From contig NZ_LAJH01000007.1 of NCBI RefSeq assembly GCF_001292625.1, positions 1-55,834 of the forward strand: a stretch of DNA of 55,834 bases. The letters run 5' to 3'. This stretch comes from Shimia sp. SK013. GTDB taxonomy: Bacteria; Pseudomonadota; Alphaproteobacteria; Rhodobacterales; Rhodobacteraceae. Positions 51,016-55,834 of the stretch are shown here, one piece after another. Each line of letters starts with the position of its first letter. The first letter of the stretch is position 1. The translations under genes and the position numbers were made by a program. The notes beneath the pieces are model-generated. The model worked only from the letters and a program-made list of their open reading frames with translations. It was not told the DNA's origin and made no database searches.

Positions 51016-52845
51016 TTAACTCAGAATACCTTTGCCGTGACCGATAGCGGATTGCAGCGATTTCACAACGACAAAGGCGTCGCGCAAATGGCTGCGTTCA
51101 AAGTCGGACAAGGCTGCGGGGCTTAGGAAATTATCGGGTTTTGTGCCGGCCATGATCTGGCGTGCTTGATGTTCAAGCCGTGTTTCCGCGATCAGGTCGT
51201 AGGCGTCAAGAAGGTCCGCTGCGCCGGTTTCGGAGAGCACTTTGGCGGATTGCGCCTCCGTCAGACGGGCGCGGGTGTTGACCTCGGCGAGTTGTCCTTG
51301 CAGCGCGTAAAGACGGGCGAGGTCGACGATTGGCACAACGCCGTTGTGCTTCAGATCAAGCTGGTTTTTGTGCTCCCCCGAGCGGATCGTGGCAAGGCCG
51401 CGCAACAGGCCGAGGGGTGGTTGATGGCCCAAGGAGTTGCCGGTCATATGGGCGACAAAGATCGAGTTCTTGGCGGCGGCCTTGAACGTGTCGTTTTGCA
51501 AATCTGCAAAGAGATCAAAGGTGCCGCCAATCGGACGCAGGTCGAACATAACGCTGGCGAGCATCTGCGCCTCTGGGTTCGGCGTGGCGATCCAGCTCGT
51601 AAAATATGACCTCCAGACCGACAGGGGTTGGCACCAACGCGTGTTGGTGGCCATCATGTCGCCGGGACAATAGAAATATCCGATGACATCAAGCCCATCG
51701 CTGACGAACTTGGCGAGTTTTGCAAAATATCCTGTACGCATGTCGTCTGTGACCGCGTCGTCCAGAATGAGGCAGTTGTCCTGATCGCTGACGCCGGTTT
51801 GTTCCTGACGCCCTTGTGATCCGCAAGCCAACCAAAGGTAGGGCACGGGCGGTGGGCCGTATGTGTCCTCGGCCAGCGCCAAAAGGCGACGGGTGGCGGT
51901 GTCGGCGATGTCGGTGATCAGACGGGTGACGATTTCGTGGCGGTTGCCACCGGCAACAAGCTGCACCAGCAATTGCGGGATGCGCGCGGTGACCTTGGCC
52001 ATGTCTTCGGCCGTCGCGGCGTTGGCGACCTCGGCCACAAGTTCGGCGGAACTGATCGCCTGAATACGGGTCAGGTCGGTTTGGGTTACGATGCCGATCA
52101 TTTTGCCGGCCTCAACGATGGGCACATGCCCAATGCCACGCTCCATCATCACATGCAGCACATCGGAGCCGATGGCGGTCGGGGGCAGCGAAATCGGCGC
52201 GGATGTCATCACCTCGGAGACGGGAGTGGTCAGCGGGCGGGCCTCGGCCAGCACTTTGCCAACCAGATCACCAGAGGTGAGGATGCCGGACAGCGCGTCG
52301 TTTTGTGTGATGCAGAGGGAAGAGATGCCTTTCTCGCGCATCAGGCGGGCGGCCTCGCCAACGGGGAACGTAGGCGCGACAGTGATGGGCTTGCGTGCCA
52401 TGAAGCTGTCAACGCGGGAGGTGGCAAGATCGTTGGTTTTGGCTTTGCGCGCCCCGCCGGAGCGGTCAAAGAAGCGTCGCGCCGGTTCGTGATCTGCAAT
52501 CAGGGCGCGGAATTTGGCAGCAGGGAGCAAGAGCAGCAAGGCATGTTCCTCGGCGCGCGCCGATGTGACGGCTGTGCCGTCGCGCAACAGGCCACGTTCG
52601 CCAAAGGAGTTGCGCAGACCGAGGTGGGATACGACCACGTCGTTTTCGTCGCGCACTTCGATCACGCCTTCGTAGACGATGAACAGACCTGCGAGTTTCT
52701 CGCCAAGGTCATAGACAGAGAATTCCTTTTCGACTTCCCAGACCTCAAAATCTTCGGCCAACTGGGGCAGTGCGTCCGGCGGCAGCGCGTCGTAGGGGTG
52801 CACGGAGCGCAGGAAGCGGGTGATTTGGTCGTTGGTTAGGGGCAT
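51016..52845 (-). CDS. cNMP-binding / CBS / DUF294 nucleotidyltransferase-like protein
   Basis: A 609-aa cytoplasmic protein of a regulatory type often encoded beside acetate symporters. Order: cyclic-nucleotide-like domain (~1-130, LGLRNSFGERGLLRDGTAV), two CBS domains (~150-275), and a DUF294 nucleotidyltransferase part with LACGSQGRQEQTGVSDQDNC (GSxGR-x5-SDxD, the GlnD-like pol-beta motif) plus a C-terminal helical half. It could adjust the symporter in reply to adenine nucleotides or by nucleotidylating a partner; this is inferred. Three tandem hairpins separate it from the symporter. Confidence 0.88.
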   Translation of the reverse strand: MPLTNDQITRFLRSVHPYDALPPDALPQLAEDFEVWEVEKEFSVYDLGEKLAGLFIVYEGVIEVRDENDVVVSHLGLRNSFGERGLLRDGTAVTSARAEEHALLLLLPAAKFRALIADHEPARRFFDRSGGARKAKTNDLATSRVDSFMARKPITVAPTFPVGEAARLMREKGISSLCITQNDALSGILTSGDLVGKVLAEARPLTTPVSEVMTSAPISLPPTAIGSDVLHVMMERGIGHVPIVEAGKMIGIVTQTDLTRIQAISSAELVAEVANAATAEDMAKVTARIPQLLVQLVAGGNRHEIVTRLITDIADTATRRLLALAEDTYGPPPVPYLWLACGSQGRQEQTGVSDQDNCLILDDAVTDDMRTGYFAKLAKFVSDGLDVIGYFYCPGDMMATNTRWCQPLSVWRSYFTSWIATPNPEAQMLASVMFDLRPIGGTFDLFADLQNDTFKAAAKNSIFVAHMTGNSLGHQPPLGLLRGLATIRSGEHKNQLDLKHNGVVPIVDLARLYALQGQLAEVNTRARLTEAQSAKVLSETGAADLLDAYDLIAETRLEHQARQIMAGTKPDNFLSPAALSDFERSHLRDAFVVVKSLQSAIGHGKGILS

Positions 52846-52866
52846 TCTCGGAACCTATCAGTGAAA

Positions 52867-52958
52867 TGTCCCGCTCGACAGAGTCGAACGGGACAGGATC
52901 AGGTGGGGCGGTATCGGGGAGTAGATACCGCCCCGATCGGTCGAGGGGACGACCGATC
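52867..52958 (-). terminator. Three tandem stem-loops after the symporter gene
   Basis: Reading the minus strand: a 9-bp hairpin (arms 52950-52958/52935-52943, overlapping the stop codon), an 11-bp GGGGCGGTATC/GATACCGCCCC hairpin (arms 52905-52915/52924-52934), and a 13-bp hairpin (arms 52867-52879/52883-52895, one G-T pair) followed by TTT. The last resembles an intrinsic terminator; the set would strongly lower read-through into the DUF294 gene. Confidence 0.72.
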
Positions 52959-54741
52959 AGTGATCCTGTGCGACGCCTGCGCCTTTTGGAACGCGCACGC
53001 TTTCGACAAGATCTTTGATCTCCTGCGGGATCGGCTTGGTCATGCTAGCCACCAGATACGCGACACCAAAGTTCACAGCCGCACCGACAGCACCAAAGCT
53101 GGTCGATTTGATTGTGCCCAGAAGCGGGTCAGCATCGGTAAAGGAGTTGGTGTCTGGAATGAACAGCCAGCCTTTGTGCAGGAAGATATAGACCAAGGTC
53201 ACGGTCAGACCTGCGAGCATGCCTGCGACGGCGCCGGTGTTGTTGATCTTCTTGGAGAAGATCCCCATCATCAGAGCCGGGAAGATCGAAGCCGCAGCAA
53301 GACCAAAGGCAAGGGCCACGGTTTGCGCCGCAAAGCCCGGAGGATTGAGACCAAGGTATGTGGCCACAGCAATGGCAACACCCATGGCGATCCGTGCCGA
53401 CAAAAGCTCACCTTTTTCCGAGATACCCGGATTGATGGCGCCTTTGATCAGGTCGTGAGACACAGCCGAAGAGATCGCGAGCAGCAAGCCAGCAGCCGTT
53501 GACAGCGCAGCGGCAAGACCGCCTGCAGCCACCAGACCAATCACCCAAGACGGCAGGTTGGCGATTTCCGGGTTGGCCAGAACAAGGATGTCACGGTTGA
53601 ACTTGGTCAGCTCGTTGCCTTCCCAGCCTTTTTCCGCGGCCATCGCCTGCATGTCAGCATTCTTGTCGTTGTAATACTGAATCTTGCCGTCGCCGTTTTT
53701 GTCTTCCCAGTCCAGCAGGCCGGTTTTCTGCCATGTGGCCATCCAGTCGTAACGGGGTTCGTTTTCGATCTGCTCAACCGACACAGCGTCGCCGCTGGTT
53801 CCGTTGGGCCACATCATGTCGGTGATGTTCAGACGCGCCATGGCACCCACAGCCGGAGCTGTCAGATACAGCAGCGCGATGAACACCAGCGCCCAACCGG
53901 CCGACCAACGTGCGTCAGACACTTTGGGAACGGTGAAGAAGCGCATGATGACGTGAGGAAGACCGGCGGTACCGATCATCAGCGACAAGGTGAACAGAAC
54001 CATGTTCAGCGTGTCCGCGTGGTGGGCGGTGTACTCGTTAAAGCCCAGCTCGCCCACGATGGCGTCAAGCTTTTGCAAGAGAGGCTCACCGGAAGCCACG
54101 TGATCGCCAAACAGACCCAGTGCAGGGATCGGGTTGCCGGTCAGTTGTAGTGAGATGAAGATCGCTGGAATGGTGTAGGCCATGATCAGGACGACATACT
54201 GCGCCACCTGCGTGTAGGTCACACCTTTCATGCCGCCAAACACAGCATAGGCAAACACCACACAGGCACCGATCAAGAGACCCGTCGTGTTGGACACTTC
54301 TAGGAAACGGCCAAAGGCCACGCCCACGCCGGTCATCTGACCGATCACGTAGGTGGTGGAGGCCACGATCAGACAAATCACCGCAACGATGCGGGCGGTC
54401 TGGCTGTAGAAGCGGTCGCCGATGAATTCCGACACGGTGAACTTGCCGAATTTGCGCAGATAAGGCGCAAGCAGCAGCGCCAGCAGCACGTAGCCACCGG
54501 TCCAGCCCATCAGGAAGGAAGAGTTGTCATAGCCGGTAAAGGCGATGAGGCCAGCCATCGAGATGAACGATGCCGCTGACATCCAGTCAGCCGCTGTCGC
54601 CATACCGTTGGTGACCGGGTGAATGCCGCGACCCGCAGCATAAAATTCAGACGTGGACCCGGCACGGGCCCAAATCGCGATGCCGATGTAGAGCGCAAAA
54701 GACGCGCCCACAAACATCAGGTTGATTGCAAATTGGCTCAT
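52957..54741 (-). CDS. actP: Sodium:solute symporter, acetate-type (ActP-like)
   Basis: A 594-aa, ~13-helix Na+-coupled symporter of the SSS family. It shows MATAADWMSAASFISMAGLIAF, GYVLLALLLAPYLRKFGKFTVSEFIGDRF and LAAALSTAAGLLLAISSAVSHDLIKG. With the DUF4212 small protein upstream and adk/acs beyond, acetate or another short carboxylate is likely. A long soluble insertion between helices 8 and 9 region (residues ~320-395) includes an EF-hand-like DKNGDGKI loop starting at Asp347. The coupled genes point to sodium-dependent, regulated uptake. Confidence 0.88.
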   Translation of the reverse strand: MSQFAINLMFVGASFALYIGIAIWARAGSTSEFYAAGRGIHPVTNGMATAADWMSAASFISMAGLIAFTGYDNSSFLMGWTGGYVLLALLLAPYLRKFGKFTVSEFIGDRFYSQTARIVAVICLIVASTTYVIGQMTGVGVAFGRFLEVSNTTGLLIGACVVFAYAVFGGMKGVTYTQVAQYVVLIMAYTIPAIFISLQLTGNPIPALGLFGDHVASGEPLLQKLDAIVGELGFNEYTAHHADTLNMVLFTLSLMIGTAGLPHVIMRFFTVPKVSDARWSAGWALVFIALLYLTAPAVGAMARLNITDMMWPNGTSGDAVSVEQIENEPRYDWMATWQKTGLLDWEDKNGDGKIQYYNDKNADMQAMAAEKGWEGNELTKFNRDILVLANPEIANLPSWVIGLVAAGGLAAALSTAAGLLLAISSAVSHDLIKGAINPGISEKGELLSARIAMGVAIAVATYLGLNPPGFAAQTVALAFGLAAASIFPALMMGIFSKKINNTGAVAGMLAGLTVTLVYIFLHKGWLFIPDTNSFTDADPLLGTIKSTSFGAVGAAVNFGVAYLVASMTKPIPQEIKDLVESVRVPKGAGVAQDH

Positions 54742-54756
54742 TGTCCCTCTGGTCCC

Positions 54757-55017
54757 TTATTCTTCTTCAACGCCGTGTTCGGCGTCGAGTTTGTTCATCT
54801 TCCAGGCGTAGAAAAAGATCAGGCCAAGAAAGACAAGAATGGAGCCTTGCTGGGCAAACCAGAAGCCAAGGTCAGTGCCACCGACGGCAATGCCGGACAG
54901 CATCGGGCGCAGCAGAATGCCAAACCCGAAAGAGACCAGCGCCCAGATGACGAGGCTGATCAGGATGATGCGAACATTGGCGGACCAATATGCGCTGTTG
55001 GATGAGTTGTCAGACAT
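54757..55017 (-). CDS. DUF4212 small symporter subunit
   Basis: An 86-aa two-helix membrane protein (IILISLVIWALVSFGFGILL; GFWFAQQGSILVFLGLIFFYAW) with conserved family features W/FG...L and the end YAWKMNKLDAEHG. DUF4212 proteins lie directly before SSS-family symporters and probably form a subunit. Here it precedes the symporter by 15 bases. Compare the unrelated but analogous small gene at 7875-8138 before the symporter-kinase. Confidence 0.92.
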   Translation of the reverse strand: MSDNSSNSAYWSANVRIILISLVIWALVSFGFGILLRPMLSGIAVGGTDLGFWFAQQGSILVFLGLIFFYAWKMNKLDAEHGVEEE

Positions 55018-55083
55018 GGATGTCTCCTCCCTCTCGTTTCCGTTTCCTCCACAGGGGCGCCGATTTGCGCCCCCGCATTCCCT

Positions 55084-55767
55084 CTAGGCCGTCGCCAATG
55101 CGACGAGGGCCCCAAGTTCTTTGGCAATCGCGCCGATGTCGCCCATGGCATCAACCGATTGCAACGCGCCCTTGCCGTCGTAGTAGGCAATCAAAGGCGC
55201 GGTCTGTGCGTGATAAGCGTCTAGGCGCGACGCAACGGTTTCGGCGTTGTCATCCGCGCGGCGTTTGAAGTCGCCGCCGCCGCAGGTGTCGCAGACACCG
55301 GATTTGGCGGGCTTTTTGAAGCTGTCGTGATAGCCTTCGCCGCAGCCACCACAGGTGTAGCGGCCTGATATGCGGGTCACCATTGCTCTGTCGTCAACCT
55401 CAAGGCTGATGGCGGCGTTGATGCGCTGACCGGTTTCGGACAACAGCGTATCCAGCGCTTCGGCCTGAACCGTGGTGCGTGGGAACCCATCAAGGATGAC
55501 GCCTTTGGCACAGTCGGCCTCGCCCAGACGGTCGCGAAGGATGGCGATGACGATGTCGTCAGACACCAAGTCACCGGCTTCCATCACCGCTTTGGCCTGT
55601 TTGCCAGCGTCCGTGCCTGCAGCCACTGCGGCGCGCAACAGGTCTCCGGTGGAGAGCTGCACGAGGCCGAACTGGGTTTCCAGCATACGGGCCTGAGTGC
55701 CTTTGCCGGCCCCGGGAGGGCCAAGCAAGATCAGAACGGGGGCAGGCGTGTTGGTTTTATCCAGCAT
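55084..55767 (-). CDS. adk: Adenylate kinase, zinc-lid type
   Basis: A 227-aa enzyme, ATP + AMP to 2 ADP. P-loop GPPGAGKGT is near residue 16, DGFPRT at ~95, and the lid carries a four-Cys zinc site (CGGCGEGYHD ... CDTCGGG). This is probably a second, cluster-specific copy, since the usual ribosomal-operon neighbours (secY) are absent; acs, which makes AMP, ends just upstream and the symporter follows. Recycling AMP from Acs is a sensible role. Confidence 0.93.
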   Translation of the reverse strand: MLDKTNTPAPVLILLGPPGAGKGTQARMLETQFGLVQLSTGDLLRAAVAAGTDAGKQAKAVMEAGDLVSDDIVIAILRDRLGEADCAKGVILDGFPRTTVQAEALDTLLSETGQRINAAISLEVDDRAMVTRISGRYTCGGCGEGYHDSFKKPAKSGVCDTCGGGDFKRRADDNAETVASRLDAYHAQTAPLIAYYDGKGALQSVDAMGDIGAIAKELGALVALATA

Positions 55768-55770
55768 GGC

Positions 55771-55834
55771 TCAGCTCCGGTTCATTCTATTATCGATGAG
55801 GTCTTCGACGACGGAGGGGTCTGCGAGTGTTGAC
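55771..55834 (-). CDS. acs: Acetyl-CoA synthetase C-terminus, cut by the window edge
   Basis: The last ~20 codons of a gene that enters from the right. They read STLADPSVVEDLIDNRMNRS and then a stop, the typical Acs C-terminal end (STLADP-x-VV motif after the acetylatable Lys region). It lies 3 bases before the adk start and would make acs-adk-DUF4212-actP one operon. It is a different gene from the acs N-terminus at the left edge. Call rests on a short stretch. Confidence 0.75.
   Translation of the reverse strand, partial: STLADPSVVEDLIDNRMNRS

Noticed and set aside
1..55834. A circular molecule with one acs gene spanning the ends
   Set aside because: The two edge pieces together give only ~630 bases, far short of the ~1950 needed, so they are parts of two genes or of a longer contig.

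Overview
The window looks like chromosomal DNA from a marine alphaproteobacterium of the Rhodobacterales (roseobacter type). This is inferred from gene content, not from a marker gene: TRAP and Liv-type transporters with Tat-targeted binding proteins, a GapR-family protein, a torECAD operon, a dihydroxypropanesulfonate-type catabolic cluster, an RTX exoprotein and a self-sufficient reductive dehalogenase. Genes are dense and often overlap by ATGA or TGATG.

Layout. (1) 1-10.8 kb: the 5' part of an acetyl-CoA synthetase gene lies downstream of a five-gene Liv-type ABC transporter (minus strand). Divergently, on the plus strand, come an XRE/ScfR-type regulator, a single-domain response regulator, a tiny membrane protein and a sodium:solute-symporter/histidine-kinase fusion. 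(2) 10.9-20.8 kb: a FliM-like SPOA protein; a persulfide/sulfur operon (metallo-beta-lactamase dioxygenase, two YeeE/YedE half-transporters, DUF442 protein); a DksA-type zinc-finger gene behind an FNR-like box; a FadJ-like protein with altered active sites; gapR; and an unpaired iron-type ABC permease. (3) 20.85-32.6 kb: tRNA-Thr(UGU), decayed DNA with a transposase remnant, then a LacI-controlled TRAP + hpsN/O/P + comDE + FMN-dehydrogenase cluster, closed by an IS3 orfA remnant. It looks like an acquired catabolic island. (4) 32.65-37.2 kb: torE-torC-torA-torD for TMAO respiration; torE is only 57 codons. (5) 37.5-45.4 kb: a 1277-residue RTX protein with an embedded glycoside-hydrolase-like domain, a fumarylacetoacetate-hydrolase-family enzyme, and a 1070-residue reductive dehalogenase fused to its own flavin/2Fe-2S reductase. 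(6) 45.5-55.8 kb (minus strand): marC, pta-ackA, a flavin reductase, then a cluster of adk, DUF4212 small protein, acetate-type symporter, DUF294/CBS protein, two-TM protein and a membrane-anchored PAS-exonuclease. The last codons of a second acetyl-CoA synthetase enter at the right edge.

How it fits together. Acetate and acetyl-phosphate handling recurs: two partial acs genes, an ActP-like symporter with its small subunit, pta-ackA, and a symporter-like sensor kinase plus ScfR-type regulator beside acs. The sulfonate cluster is predicted to carry dihydroxypropanesulfonate through sulfolactate and sulfopyruvate to sulfoacetaldehyde; the usual next enzyme (Xsc) is not in the window, but Pta would accept its acetyl-phosphate product. 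The most novel-looking items are the sensor module at 6.1-10.8 kb, the FadJ-like protein that has lost catalytic residues, the RTX-glycosidase, the FMN dehydrogenase feeding ComDE, and the membrane PAS-exonuclease in the symporter cluster. All functional statements are read from sequence patterns without database searches.
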